Numbered from the stretch's first letter, positions 34,042-43,498 are shown. The stretch: DNA of 64,000 bases from Parablautia intestinalis (GCA_003612395.1 RAYQ01000009.1:1-64000); one strand, 5' to 3'. The notes: generated from the sequence alone by a model not told the origin. Program-made: numbers and translations.

Positions 34042-35625
34042 ATGCAGTTAAAGGAACTGTTACCCTTTGATACTATCGTTATTCAATGCCATAATGACCC
34101 GGATGCGGATGCCATTGCCAGCGGCTACGGTATTTTTGTTTATCTGCAAAAGCATGCCAAAAAAGTTCGCCTTATTTATGGCGGCGCTCCCATTCGAAAA
34201 GCCAATCTGGTTTTAATGACAGCGGATTTGGGTATTCCTATTGAACATATTACGACCTTAGATGTGCAGCCGGATCTGCTTTTGACTGTAGACTGCCAGT
34301 ATGGTGAAAAAAACGTGCAGCACTTTTCCGGAAAAAACATTGCCGTGATCGATCACCATATGGTCAAAAACAGCGCTGCCCTTCCTCCTTTAAGCGAGGT
34401 GCGCAGCAGTTACGGTGCCTGCGCTGTAATTATTTGGGACCTGCTGTGCAAAGAAGGCTTCCCTGTTTCTGCAAACGAAAGCCTTTCTACCGCCCTGTAT
34501 TACGGGCTGTTCATGGATACAAACCGGATGCAGGAGCTGCGTCATCCTATGGACAGAGATCTGCGGGATGCTTTAGAGCCGGCCTGCAATCAGGGAAAGC
34601 TCTTTCGCTTCCAGAACTGCAATCTGTCCTTAAGCGAGCTAAAGCTCACCGGCCAGGCTCTGTCAGGCTATGATTATTATGAATATGGAGAAGGCCATGG
34701 ATTTGCCATCGTAGGGGCAGATGAGTGTGACCCCAATATTCTGGGTATCATCAGCGATATGCTGGTTGAGGTGGATATCATTGACGTCTGCGTTGTTTAC
34801 TGTATGCAGGCCGGGGGCGTTAAGCTGTCCATCAGAAGCTGCGTCCGGGAAACCAAAGCCAATGAACTGGCAGCATTCCTTACGGAGGGTCTGGGTAATG
34901 GCGGCGGCCACATACGCAAATCAGGCGGTTTTCTGGAAAAAGACGCCCTGACCGCGGCTTACCGGCAGCAATACGGCTACTATCCGACCCAGCTGAAAAT
35001 CGGGGCACAAAGAATCATTGCCGCACGGATGGAGCAGTATTTTCTGAATCAGGATGTTGTCTATGCCGGTTCCAAAGAAGCTCCCGACCTGTCCGCAGAG
35101 CCTCTTTATCAGAAAAAGCAGTTGAAAATCGGCTATGTGCGGGCAACGGATATGTATCCGGCCGGAACCCGGGTTGAGGTTCGTATGCTGGAAGGAGATC
35201 AGAATTTTTCAATAGACGAAGACACCTTCTTTATCATTGGCGCGGAAGGAGAGGTTTACATAAATAAGGAAGCCATCTTTCAGGAGAATAACGAAGCAGT
35301 TGACGCTCCATACCAATTCCACGGCGAGTATGCTCCGCTCATCCATAAAGCCATCCGCATGAAGGGATCGGATGAGGAGGTTATGGCTCCGAAAAATCTG
35401 ACAGCCTGCGCAAAAACCTGCATCACAAAGCCGGGGCGCCGCATTCATGCACGCTGTCTTAAACGCATGACAAAGGTCGTTATTCCCTGGAGCGACAGCT
35501 ATCTTTTAGGTATGCCGGGAGATTACTTAGCCGCCCGACAGGATAATCTCACTGATATTTATATCATCAAAAAGAATATCTTCCTAAAAACCTACGAGCC
35601 GGTCATAAGCGATATTGAGGCTTAA
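34042..35625 (+). CDS. DHH-family phosphoesterase with extra C-terminal domain
   Basis: A 527-residue soluble protein. The N-terminal DHH domain has HNDPDADAIASG, TVDCQ and DHHMVKN, which bind two metals; the DHHA1 domain has GGGHIRKSGGF at ~285. Relatives hydrolyse short RNAs, pApA or cyclic dinucleotides, but this substrate is unknown. The last ~200 residues (FFIIGAEGEVYINKE ... LLGMPGDYLAARQDN) are an addition to the ~320-residue norm and include a PGDYL motif. I start it at MQLKELL after AGGGAGG. It is divergent from the RyR-channel gene. The 3' end overlaps the GH35 gene on the other strand by 42 bp. Confidence 0.85.
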   Translation: MQLKELLPFDTIVIQCHNDPDADAIASGYGIFVYLQKHAKKVRLIYGGAPIRKANLVLMTADLGIPIEHITTLDVQPDLLLTVDCQYGEKNVQHFSGKNIAVIDHHMVKNSAALPPLSEVRSSYGACAVIIWDLLCKEGFPVSANESLSTALYYGLFMDTNRMQELRHPMDRDLRDALEPACNQGKLFRFQNCNLSLSELKLTGQALSGYDYYEYGEGHGFAIVGADECDPNILGIISDMLVEVDIIDVCVVYCMQAGGVKLSIRSCVRETKANELAAFLTEGLGNGGGHIRKSGGFLEKDALTAAYRQQYGYYPTQLKIGAQRIIAARMEQYFLNQDVVYAGSKEAPDLSAEPLYQKKQLKIGYVRATDMYPAGTRVEVRMLEGDQNFSIDEDTFFIIGAEGEVYINKEAIFQENNEAVDAPYQFHGEYAPLIHKAIRMKGSDEEVMAPKNLTACAKTCITKPGRRIHARCLKRMTKVVIPWSDSYLLGMPGDYLAARQDNLTDIYIIKKNIFLKTYEPVISDIEA

Positions 35626-38265
35626 AGAAATCCTTTCTAAGCAGGCGTCCCGGCTAAGTGCCTGACACTTCATCACCACCGGGCTTTTTTCCAGCCACTC
35701 CCTGCAGAGAAATACTTCGCCCGGCGCTCCGCCTGCCATCGGCGGCATATGGCTGCATCCCAGAATATGCCGGCCGGCCACATGGCCGCTGCACACCACC
35801 GTTACAAGAATATTTTTCCCTTCCAGAAATAGTTTCACATCGGCACATCCCTGTTTTGGTATCTGCGGTATGATAATCAATTCTTCTTCCGGCGATACAT
35901 AAAGAGGAAGTATCTCCTCCCACTCTCCTTCCCGCCTTATCCTTAAGCCTTCTTTATTTTCCGGCTTTTCTTCCATTCCCGTAAAGGTGATATCCCGATA
36001 TGTGCACCGCTTTAGCCTTTCACCTCCGCTTAATGTAATTTTTCCCACAGGCCTGGCATAATTATGCCTGCAGACCTCCAGCTCAATAACACATTCTCCG
36101 CCATCTCCTACCCAGGGTGTGATATTAATACAGGGGTTACTTTCCCTTACCAGGCCGGCATCACAGCCGTTGATCCAAACGTGTATTCTGCATTCAGCCC
36201 TCGAAAAAAGCAGAGAAAACTCCTTGCAGTCCGGGCACAGGCAAAGCTGTTTCCGATAAAATCCCACTACAGGCGAACGGGGAATATTATATTTATCAAT
36301 ATCTGTCAAAAATCTGTATGCATCCCTGCTCTCCCCGAATTCCCAGTTTTCACTTATATCCTCCTCCTGTAAAATACGGCAAATTTTCCGTATTCCTTTT
36401 AAAGATCCCAGCCGCAGGGATTCCACCCGTATATCCTCGAAATTGCAGTGTCCCCATATTTCTGTCCAGAACTGCCATTTGCCTTTAGGCAGGGTCATAA
36501 TCTGTTCTCGGCCGTCTCCGAAAAGGCATTGCCAAAAACGCCCTTCATGAAAGACAGTGACAATATCCGTAAGCCCCGAGATCTGTAATTTCTGCATACT
36601 GTCCAGTTCAAATTCATAACTGCCCCGTCCCCGGTACTGTCCCAGCTTCTCCATCTCCATCACCGGAACTTCCCGACAAATATTCTCACACCGCCAGGGT
36701 ATGGCCAGCACTTTTTCTACCCGCAGCTCCTGATGCCGGTTTGTCTCCTCCAGACACCAGGGATCAAGCCCGGGTATTCGCTCCCTGGCAATCTGCTCCG
36801 GTTCTCCATAGAGAAATTCCCAGCCTCCCAGCACAAGTTTCCCCACTTTTTTTTCCTGAATCTGTTTGATAACCATAACGCTTTTATCCTGAAGCCTCAC
36901 CTTCATCTGCAGCACTCCGTAACCATACAGGGCTGCTTGTCTGATTTCTTTCTCCTGGCGGATCCAGCCAACTTCACAATTTGTCCACTCAATCCTGCAA
37001 TTTCCGGACAGCTTTAAGTCTACAGGAAACAGCGCCGTATAAACAGGAGGCATATATCGTTTAAAAAAGACATCTCCCATCCTGATTTCCTTCACCTGCC
37101 CAACAGTACCTAAATGAGAAACCTGGTAAAAATCCCCCCGCACTGTCCGAAAAGCATGTCCTGTCAAATAAGTCTTATTCGTCCTCTCAGTATCCTGATA
37201 TCTCCTGACAGGAATTCCGCAGGCCAGTCCTTCCCCCATACTGTAAATAAATCCTGCCAAAAGACGTGCCTGTATGTATTCTTCCTTCCGCAGAGTTCCG
37301 TCAGACCCAATCATGGAATGAAAATCGTAATCGCTGGTAAGCAGTGCAAGCGGAGCATCTTCCCTGCCCCAGTTGGTCATTGCATTATAGTAATCCATGG
37401 TAGTGCCTGCTGTCTGGTTATAGGGTGAGAGCATCTTAGCGCCGCATCCTAAAAGACGCTTAAGCCAGGAATGCTCCCGGTTTGTCTCCGTGACCATGAG
37501 AGGCTGCTCTCTTACCTGCATTTCCTCATACAACCGGAACGTTCTTTCTTCCAGCCCGCGGCTGTCACTTACTCCATAAATGTTGAAAGCCGTTTTTATC
37601 CCCGGCGCCTTTCCGCCGCTTTTTTCGATATCATCCTGGCCGCAGCAGACAATCATCGGAACCTCTATACCAGACTTTACGGCAATTTCCGCCAGCCTGC
37701 CTACATAACCGTCAGGCTGTTCGCACAAAAAATAATCCAGCTCATTTTCTATCTGTAGAAGAATTACCGGACCCCCATCCTTCCACTGGTGTTTTCCAAT
37801 CACAGGCAGAATTTTTTCATACCACCTTGCCAGTTCCCGGATATAGGCCTCGTCATTTTGCCTGATTTTAAAATCCTTCAAAGTATGCCATGCCGGAATT
37901 GCTCCTCCATCCCACTCGGAACAGATATAAGGCCCCGGGCGGGCGATCACCCACAATTCATTTTCCTGGGCCATATCCAGAAAAAGCTCCACATCCCGGT
38001 TTTCCTCAAAGTTCCATTCTCCGGGAGCCGTCTCATGGTAATTCCACGGCAAGTAAACATCAATTCCATTATACCCTGCCGACTTAAGCTCCTTCATTCT
38101 CTCATCCCATTTTGACACAGGTATACGAAAATAAAACAGAGAGGAAATCAATAAAATACGGTAACTCCCATCAATACAGATTCCCTTCTTATCCAAAGTA
38201 ATTTCATGTTTTAATTCACTGCTTCTTCCCAAATCTTTCCATATATCCCAGCACTTCCAGTCCAT
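35584..38265 (-). CDS. GH35 beta-galactosidase
   Basis: An 893-residue cytoplasmic enzyme (no signal peptide) removing terminal beta-galactose or a related sugar. The N-terminal barrel has WNYHETAPGEWNF, RPGPYICSEWDGGAIPAW, the acid/base Glu175 in LLQIENELDY and the nucleophile Glu260 in LMVTETNRE. The C-terminal ~500 residues are beta-rich accessory domains. I start it at MDWKCWD; an in-frame start eleven codons upstream lies within a terminator hairpin (38287-38327). It is the last gene of the LacI-controlled sugar block. The intrinsic terminator 21 bp before its start would limit its transcription unless read through or regulated. Confidence 0.9.
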   Translation of the reverse strand: MDWKCWDIWKDLGRSSELKHEITLDKKGICIDGSYRILLISSLFYFRIPVSKWDERMKELKSAGYNGIDVYLPWNYHETAPGEWNFEENRDVELFLDMAQENELWVIARPGPYICSEWDGGAIPAWHTLKDFKIRQNDEAYIRELARWYEKILPVIGKHQWKDGGPVILLQIENELDYFLCEQPDGYVGRLAEIAVKSGIEVPMIVCCGQDDIEKSGGKAPGIKTAFNIYGVSDSRGLEERTFRLYEEMQVREQPLMVTETNREHSWLKRLLGCGAKMLSPYNQTAGTTMDYYNAMTNWGREDAPLALLTSDYDFHSMIGSDGTLRKEEYIQARLLAGFIYSMGEGLACGIPVRRYQDTERTNKTYLTGHAFRTVRGDFYQVSHLGTVGQVKEIRMGDVFFKRYMPPVYTALFPVDLKLSGNCRIEWTNCEVGWIRQEKEIRQAALYGYGVLQMKVRLQDKSVMVIKQIQEKKVGKLVLGGWEFLYGEPEQIARERIPGLDPWCLEETNRHQELRVEKVLAIPWRCENICREVPVMEMEKLGQYRGRGSYEFELDSMQKLQISGLTDIVTVFHEGRFWQCLFGDGREQIMTLPKGKWQFWTEIWGHCNFEDIRVESLRLGSLKGIRKICRILQEEDISENWEFGESRDAYRFLTDIDKYNIPRSPVVGFYRKQLCLCPDCKEFSLLFSRAECRIHVWINGCDAGLVRESNPCINITPWVGDGGECVIELEVCRHNYARPVGKITLSGGERLKRCTYRDITFTGMEEKPENKEGLRIRREGEWEEILPLYVSPEEELIIIPQIPKQGCADVKLFLEGKNILVTVVCSGHVAGRHILGCSHMPPMAGGAPGEVFLCREWLEKSPVVMKCQALSRDACLERISLSLNIAYDRLVGF

Positions 38266-38286
38266 TTTTATGTTTATCCTTTCCCG

Positions 38287-38327
38287 AAAAAACCGCATTG
38301 AGCATCAGATCTTTTGCTCAATGCGGT
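38287..38327 (-). terminator. Terminator/attenuator between SBP and GH35 genes
   Basis: The perfect 13-bp stem ACCGCATTGAGCA/TGCTCAATGCGGT, with a 10-base loop, is followed by TTTTTT on the minus strand. It ends about 21 bp before the GH35 start codon, with the GH35 ribosome site directly after it, so it could tune GH35 expression relative to the transporter. Confidence 0.8.
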
Positions 38328-38364
38328 AACACAAATTTCTAACTTAATTCCCTACGCTTTTGGC

Positions 38365-38491
38365 AGCCCGCAAATTTCAATCTAACTCCCATCTGCCCGC
38401 TTTAGCGGGCATACAAATCTGGACGAAGAATGCCTGTTTTTCAAGGCATTCTTCTTGCGTGAAGAAAGCTTGCTTTGCAAGCTTTCTTCAC
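38365..38491. repeat. Family C multi-hairpin element at the 3' end of the SBP gene
   Basis: It holds the linker CAATCTAACTCCCATC, hairpin TGCCCGC/GCGGGCA, linker ACAAATCTGGACGAA, hairpin GAAGAATGCC/GGCATTCTTC and hairpin GTGAAGAAAGCTTGC/GCAAGCTTTCTTCAC. The last ends at the SBP stop. Order and linkers match 9553-9732 and 61172-61305 while the stems differ. Confidence 0.8.
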
Positions 38492-38492
38492 G

Positions 38493-39866
38493 CTATTCTA
38501 CAGCTGCAAACGCGGCATCCGCTTCCTTGCAGAATCCCTCCATGTCAAAGCTTTCTCCCATGGAATGATTAATCAGAATTTCCATCAAAATATCCTCATA
38601 CTCGCTGGTCATGGTTCTTGTAATTCCCGCTTCCATAAAAGATGCGTCAGCAGAGTACTCCATAATGGTTTTCAGCGCCGGAAGCATGTTATAGTTACCA
38701 ACTACGGAAGGCATTTGATGAGCCTCCTGCGCATAAGCTGCCATACATTCCTCAGAATAAATTGTATCGTAAAGCTGATAGGCTGCCTCCATCTGTGCAG
38801 CGTCCGGATTGTTGTAAAGTACAAGCTGCTGGCCCGGCTCTTTAATCATGATCGTATCTTTGGCATCTTCACTAACCGGCATGGGGAATACGCCAATCTG
38901 GCAGTCCGGATTGTGGGAAAGGAAACCGTCCACCGCCCAGGAGCCATGAATACACATAGCGGCTTCCCCGTTTGCCACCATAGACTGTGCATCCTCCCAG
39001 GATGTTCCAAAAGGATCCCCGCCCCAGTACTCATGGAAGGAGAAATAGGTCTCTACCGCTTCTTTAAACTTCTCATCCTCCGAAAAGGTACTGGTTTTAT
39101 CCATCTTGCTCTCGTTCCAGCCATGATCCGGCATCAGGCAGGTGATATCACTTATGGCCCGGAGATAATAACGGAATGCCCACTGTTCCGCAAAGGGCGC
39201 TGCAAAAGGCTGTATCCCGTTCGCAGACAATGTCTCACACACAGCCTTCAATTCCGATAAGGTTGTGGGAACCTCCAGACTGTTTTCTGCAAACACCTCT
39301 TCATTGTAAAAAACCCCATAACCGGTAATCTCAATGGGAACACCTTTTTGTACCCCGTCTATCTGCCCTTCTAACAACAGTTCGGAATCTACTCTCTCAA
39401 GACAGGGCTGTCCGGTCAGGTCTGCAAGATGTCCCGCCTCATCATACACACCAAGATCATAATTGGAAGCCAAATCAAAAATAGCAGGCGCATCATCGGA
39501 TGCAAGCTTTGTCTGCAGGACAGTAGTGTAATTGTCAGCCCCCACGGTCTCAATATTCAGTGTCACATCAGGGTATTTCTCCTCAAACACTTCCTTACAC
39601 TTTTCCACCCATGCCTGCTTTCCCGCCTCCTGGTAATGATTCAGCCAGGTGATTGTCACCTTCTCTCCCTCTGACGGGGATGCCTCTTCTTCATTTTCTG
39701 CTGCATCTGAAGGAGCAGACACTTCCTGCCCATTATCAACTGCCTGCGCACTGTCTGTTTCCTGGCTTTCGCCCCCTTTCTCACTCTGCCCGCATCCGCC
39801 TGCCAGTGATATACACATAGCCGCACTCAGCAAGATCCTCATTTTTTTGAGCGTACTTTTCCTCAT
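38493..39866 (-). CDS. Sugar ABC transporter substrate-binding lipoprotein
   Basis: A 457-residue extracellular lipoprotein of the cluster-1 (MalE/UgpB-like) family. The signal peptide ends in the lipobox LAGGC (Cys25), followed by an acidic Ser/Glu linker to ~70 and two-lobed fold motifs (ITWLNHYQEAGKQAWVEKC, MVANGEAAMCIHGSWAVDG). It captures a saccharide and delivers it to the two permeases. No ATPase gene is in the cluster; a shared MsmK-like ATPase elsewhere is likely, as is common in Firmicutes. AAGGAGG precedes ATG. The hairpin element at its 3' end may separate it from GH35. Confidence 0.92.
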   Translation of the reverse strand: MRKSTLKKMRILLSAAMCISLAGGCGQSEKGGESQETDSAQAVDNGQEVSAPSDAAENEEEASPSEGEKVTITWLNHYQEAGKQAWVEKCKEVFEEKYPDVTLNIETVGADNYTTVLQTKLASDDAPAIFDLASNYDLGVYDEAGHLADLTGQPCLERVDSELLLEGQIDGVQKGVPIEITGYGVFYNEEVFAENSLEVPTTLSELKAVCETLSANGIQPFAAPFAEQWAFRYYLRAISDITCLMPDHGWNESKMDKTSTFSEDEKFKEAVETYFSFHEYWGGDPFGTSWEDAQSMVANGEAAMCIHGSWAVDGFLSHNPDCQIGVFPMPVSEDAKDTIMIKEPGQQLVLYNNPDAAQMEAAYQLYDTIYSEECMAAYAQEAHQMPSVVGNYNMLPALKTIMEYSADASFMEAGITRTMTSEYEDILMEILINHSMGESFDMEGFCKEADAAFAAVE

Positions 39867-39912
39867 AATGAACCCTCCTTAAAGTTATTGAATAAAATTT
39901 TTCCTTTTGCCC

Positions 39913-40752
39913 TCAGCTCTTCACCGCACCGGCGGCAATACCGTTGACAATATATTTTTGCATAAAGGCAAAGCAGACAATCACAGGTATCATGGAAACA
40001 ATAGCCGCTGCAAAGGCCAGGCCGTACTCTGCGGTATACTGTCCAAAGAAGTAAAACTGCTTGACCGTTATGGTCCGTACCATCTCCTTCTGCAAAAGGA
40101 TGATGGAAATATTAAAATCATTCCACAGCCACATCACATGAAGCGCTGCCACTGTTGCGGAGACAGGTTTCAGCAGCGGAAATGTAATAATCCAAAAAGT
40201 TTTCATCTCACTGCATCCGTCCATATAAGCGGACTCCTCTATCTCTCTGGGAATAGATTTCACGAACCCCACATACAAAAAAGAGGCATAAGCAATACTG
40301 GTTCCCGTGAGCATCAGCACCATCCCCGGAAGGGAATTGAGCAGATTAAGAGCCTTATAAATCCGGTACACCGGTATCATAAGAATCTGGAAAGGTATCA
40401 TCAAAGATGCCAGATAAACCTTATCCAAAAGCTGCAGCGCCGCTGTCTTCTGCGCGTGGCGGGCCACCGAATATCCACTCATAGATGCGCACAAAACAAT
40501 CAGAATTACGGATGGAAATGTGACCAGCACACTATTCCTTAAGGAATGAAAGAAATCACTCCTTCTCATGCCCTCCCTGAAATTTTCCAGATAAAGCCCT
40601 TCCGGCAAGGCAAGCACAGATCTTGACAGCTCCGGCTTGCTCTTAAAAGCCGTGAGTACCGCAAGATAAAGGGGAATTACGAAAATAACAATCGTTGCCA
40701 GCATAAGTAACAGCAGGATCACATCACCCGGCATATTTTTTTTATGTTTCAT
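39913..40752 (-). CDS. Sugar ABC transporter permease, MalG type
   Basis: A 279-residue inner-membrane protein with six helices. The EAA loop that docks the ATPase is EESAYMDGCSEMKTFWIITFPLLKP without its first residues, with the central Gly present. The C-terminus IVNGIAAGAVKS is typical of MalG-class proteins. The start is uncertain: ATGs at 40764 and 40752 and a TTG at 40776 all follow one GGAAGGAG site. I choose 40752 because MKHKKNMPGD fits the family's length. It lies 36 bp after the MalF-type gene and 46 bp before the SBP gene. Confidence 0.9.
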   Translation of the reverse strand: MKHKKNMPGDVILLLLMLATIVIFVIPLYLAVLTAFKSKPELSRSVLALPEGLYLENFREGMRRSDFFHSLRNSVLVTFPSVILIVLCASMSGYSVARHAQKTAALQLLDKVYLASLMIPFQILMIPVYRIYKALNLLNSLPGMVLMLTGTSIAYASFLYVGFVKSIPREIEESAYMDGCSEMKTFWIITFPLLKPVSATVAALHVMWLWNDFNISIILLQKEMVRTITVKQFYFFGQYTAEYGLAFAAAIVSMIPVIVCFAFMQKYIVNGIAAGAVKS

Positions 40753-40788
40753 ATCAGTAACCATGCTCCTTCCCAACCTGTATAACTT

Positions 40789-41634
40789 CTATAATTCCAC
40801 TTCTCTTTTTCTGAAAAAAGAGGAAACACAAAGCCCAATGACAATCAGGCACAATGAAAACAGGAATGATACCGCCTGCCCGTACCCGGCTTTATAATAT
40901 TTATAAAGATTCTCATACACATAAATCGAGACCGTTCTTGAGGCTCCTCCCGGCCCTCCTCCGGTAGCTGACAGGGTGGTGGCAAATTCTTTCAGCCACG
41001 AGGTCAAAGTCAGGGTTACACAGACGGAAAAGGCAGGCATCAGAAGGGGCAGGGTTACCCGGGTAAACTGCTGAAAAGCATTTGCTCCATCCACCTTAGA
41101 CGCTTCATACAGCTCTAAGGGAATATTTTTCAGCCCCGATAAGTAGATGAGCATATTGATGCCCGCTCCGTTCCATACACCAATTACCACAATCGCCGGA
41201 ATTACCCAGAAAGGATTTCCCAGCAGATTTTTGGTGCCAAACAAATCAGATATAAATTCTCTGTACAAAAACTTCCACAAAAATGCAGTAAGCACCGAGC
41301 TGAAACAAACGGGAATAAAAAAGACTGTCCTGGATATATGGTTCAGTTTTTCAAATTTACTGTTAATCAGCATCGCCAGATAAAGAGACACCACATTGCC
41401 CACCACCGTGCCAATCAGTGCAAACTCCAGCGTATTGAAAAAAGGCGTCCGTATTCTTGCATCCCGAAAGATATCCATAAAATTTTTAAGCCCGACATAC
41501 TGATAGCTTGCAGCGACACCGTCCCAGTCCGTAAACGCTATATTGATACCCATCACAAAAGGAATCAGCATGGCAAAGGCAAAAAAGCAAAATCCCGGAA
41601 GAACAAACAAATATTTCGTCAATTTCTTTTTCAT
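40789..41634 (-). CDS. Sugar ABC transporter permease, MalF type
   Basis: A 281-residue inner-membrane protein with six helices. Family marks are FVLPGFCFFAFAMLIPFVMG near the start, the EAA loop ELYEASKVDGANAFQQFTRV followed by TLPLLMP, and GGPGGASRTVSIYVYENL. It pairs with the MalG-type permease. I start it at the ATG giving MKKKLTKYL, with AGGTG nine bases upstream; a GTG four codons upstream is possible. It belongs to the operon behind the 43462-43490 promoter. Substrate is probably a galactoside or related oligosaccharide, judging by the GH35 and GH42-like enzymes. Confidence 0.9.
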   Translation of the reverse strand: MKKKLTKYLFVLPGFCFFAFAMLIPFVMGINIAFTDWDGVAASYQYVGLKNFMDIFRDARIRTPFFNTLEFALIGTVVGNVVSLYLAMLINSKFEKLNHISRTVFFIPVCFSSVLTAFLWKFLYREFISDLFGTKNLLGNPFWVIPAIVVIGVWNGAGINMLIYLSGLKNIPLELYEASKVDGANAFQQFTRVTLPLLMPAFSVCVTLTLTSWLKEFATTLSATGGGPGGASRTVSIYVYENLYKYYKAGYGQAVSFLFSLCLIVIGLCVSSFFRKREVEL

Positions 41635-41706
41635 AGGAAAGTACACCTGTCCTCTCCGCCGCCCGCAGTCTGCGGCATCCGTACAATTTTTCGTTCCTTA
41701 TGGAAT

Positions 41707-43296
41707 CTACATTTCCAACACCGCATGTACCAGTCCGACATCATAATATACCCATAGCCCCATATCTGACTCATCGCCGCACCGGACCTTTTTCGGCACA
41801 AAATCTCCCTCCTGATTAAATTCTCCTTCTTCCACTACCTTATACGCCTGATTTCTGGCATTTAAATATTTAAAGCCCCTGAGAGATGAGGTGATAAACT
41901 CCATGTTATCTTTTCTGATTAACACCAGCTTAAAACCGTCACCTGCCAGAAAGAATTCTCCGTTACCGGTATAAACAATCAGCCCTTTTCCTCTCACCTT
42001 TACATGCTCCTCGTCATCATGACTGCAGTCCAGGTGAATATACGGTTCATCGGTAATACTGTTCAAAAAGTAAACGTGTCCCCAGAAATCCCCAAAGTCA
42101 AAAAACATAGACTCCATCCATTCCTGCTGCACCACCGCATAAATTTTTCCGGTGCCCTGATATTTTTCCAAAAGAGGCTTCATGGAAGCAAGAATTTTTA
42201 CAGTGTGCCGAAACTGCTCACACTCCGGTTTTAAATTCCCATCATTATCAATCGTACTGTCTATAGCGAAGCAGTGAACGCCTGCCAGCATGTGTTTCTC
42301 CACCGCCTCAAAGATATGCAGGGCATTCTTCTCATCGGCATGAGATTCCGGAATATAAAGAACATTATCCTCTCTGCTGTAGCGGGAACACACCATCTGG
42401 TAGGTATCTCTGTCATCAAAGTAAATATCCGGACAAAGGCAGTCAATATGCGGAGCAAAATACTTCCATAAGTCCAACACCAGACTGGTTGCTCCCCCTG
42501 AGGGGTAATCGATTCCCGGAATACGGCTGCGGGTCTCCCGTACCCACACATTCACATACAGCGGCAGATCATAAACCTTTTTTCCTGCTGCCGCCACGTT
42601 CTCCACATAGGATGCAAGGCAGTAAGCTGAAAAAATTTCCTCCGCCATAAGTCCAAAAGTTTTCTTCCACGGTGCATCCAAAAGAGAGCCGTTTTCTTTC
42701 CATATCTTAAACAGTTCACCGTCCTTCAGACTCTGCAGAAACTTTTTCATATCTTCCGGAATTTCACTGCAAAAGATTTCTTCCGATTCCCGGCCGTAAT
42801 CTCTTGGCGCCCCCAATAGTCCCGGTTCATTTTCAATCTGAAACGCCAACACCGTATCATCCCTGTTTTGTTCCTTTATGTATGCCAATACTTTCGCAAC
42901 CGCTCTGCCATCGGCCTCCATGGTTTCCCTGCCTATAGGGGAAAGGATGCGGGTGGTGGCTCCCACCGCATTTTTCACCCATGGGAATCTCTTTCCATCG
43001 GCTCTCACCCACTCCGGCACATAATGGGAAGCGCCGTTCTTCCATGTTCCAAACCACAAAAAAACTACCTTCAGTTGATTTTCACGGGCCTTTTTTAAAA
43101 TGAAATCAATCTGGCCAAAGTCATAGACGCCTTCCTCCCGCTCTGTCTGATACCAGTAAAGAGGTGCTGCAAGAGTATTCATTTCAAATTTTTTAATTGC
43201 CGTTATCGCACGTTCCAAAGTTTCTTCTGACTGTGAGCTGCTGTTATTTACCTGCCCGCCGATAGAAAAAAAGTCATTTTTTTCCCTTCTAAACAT
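41707..43296 (-). CDS. GH42/GH35-like beta-galactosidase (DUF5597-type)
   Basis: A 529-residue cytoplasmic clan-A glycosidase. The barrel has TLAAPLYWYQTEREEGVYDF, VVFLWFGTWKNG, the acid/base Glu157 in AFQIENEPG and the nucleophile Glu317 in VLYIPESHAD. The C-terminal ~130 residues are beta-rich. By memory it fits the DUF5597/GH35-related group rather than classical GH42, and the exact glycosidic bond is unknown. GAGAGGTG precedes ATG. It is the first gene of the LacI-regulated operon, and an operator lies 18 bp before its start codon. Confidence 0.82.
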   Translation of the reverse strand: MFRREKNDFFSIGGQVNNSSSQSEETLERAITAIKKFEMNTLAAPLYWYQTEREEGVYDFGQIDFILKKARENQLKVVFLWFGTWKNGASHYVPEWVRADGKRFPWVKNAVGATTRILSPIGRETMEADGRAVAKVLAYIKEQNRDDTVLAFQIENEPGLLGAPRDYGRESEEIFCSEIPEDMKKFLQSLKDGELFKIWKENGSLLDAPWKKTFGLMAEEIFSAYCLASYVENVAAAGKKVYDLPLYVNVWVRETRSRIPGIDYPSGGATSLVLDLWKYFAPHIDCLCPDIYFDDRDTYQMVCSRYSREDNVLYIPESHADEKNALHIFEAVEKHMLAGVHCFAIDSTIDNDGNLKPECEQFRHTVKILASMKPLLEKYQGTGKIYAVVQQEWMESMFFDFGDFWGHVYFLNSITDEPYIHLDCSHDDEEHVKVRGKGLIVYTGNGEFFLAGDGFKLVLIRKDNMEFITSSLRGFKYLNARNQAYKVVEEGEFNQEGDFVPKKVRCGDESDMGLWVYYDVGLVHAVLEM

Positions 43297-43313
43297 TTTT
43301 CACCTCTCGTTTA

Positions 43314-43327
43314 TACAATCGTTTACT
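43314..43327 (-). promoter_or_regulatory. LacI-type operator near the GH42-like start
   Basis: TACAATCGTTTACT (minus strand AGTAAACGATTGTA) differs at only three positions from the operator at 43442-43455. It lies in the leader, so a bound repressor could block elongation or form a loop with the promoter site. Confidence 0.6.
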
Positions 43328-43441
43328 TTTTTTATCAGAAAAATATTTCCTTTTTATGACATATTTTGTGTCATAAATCCTATATTTTCCATTGATTATT
43401 TTCTATTTTTTATGGTTTTTTCTCTTCCTTTCTTTCTATTT

Positions 43442-43490
43442 TGCAATCGCTTACATTTCACAGTATAATATCTTTTTTTCCTTCTGTCAA
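43442..43490 (-). promoter_or_regulatory. Consensus promoter with LacI-type operator at the start site
   Basis: The minus strand has TTGACA (43485-43490), a 17-bp spacer and TATACT (43462-43467). TGTAAGCGATTGCA (43442-43455), a palindromic LacI-family site with a central CG, lies over the expected transcription start. The rest of 43297-43498 is AT-rich leader. Confidence 0.8.
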
Positions 43491-43498
43491 CAGGATGG

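Noticed and set aside
38493-39260. 261-codon plus-strand frame opposite the SBP gene
   Set aside because: It lies fully within the SBP gene on the other strand, without a start signal; the lipobox protein is clearly the real gene.
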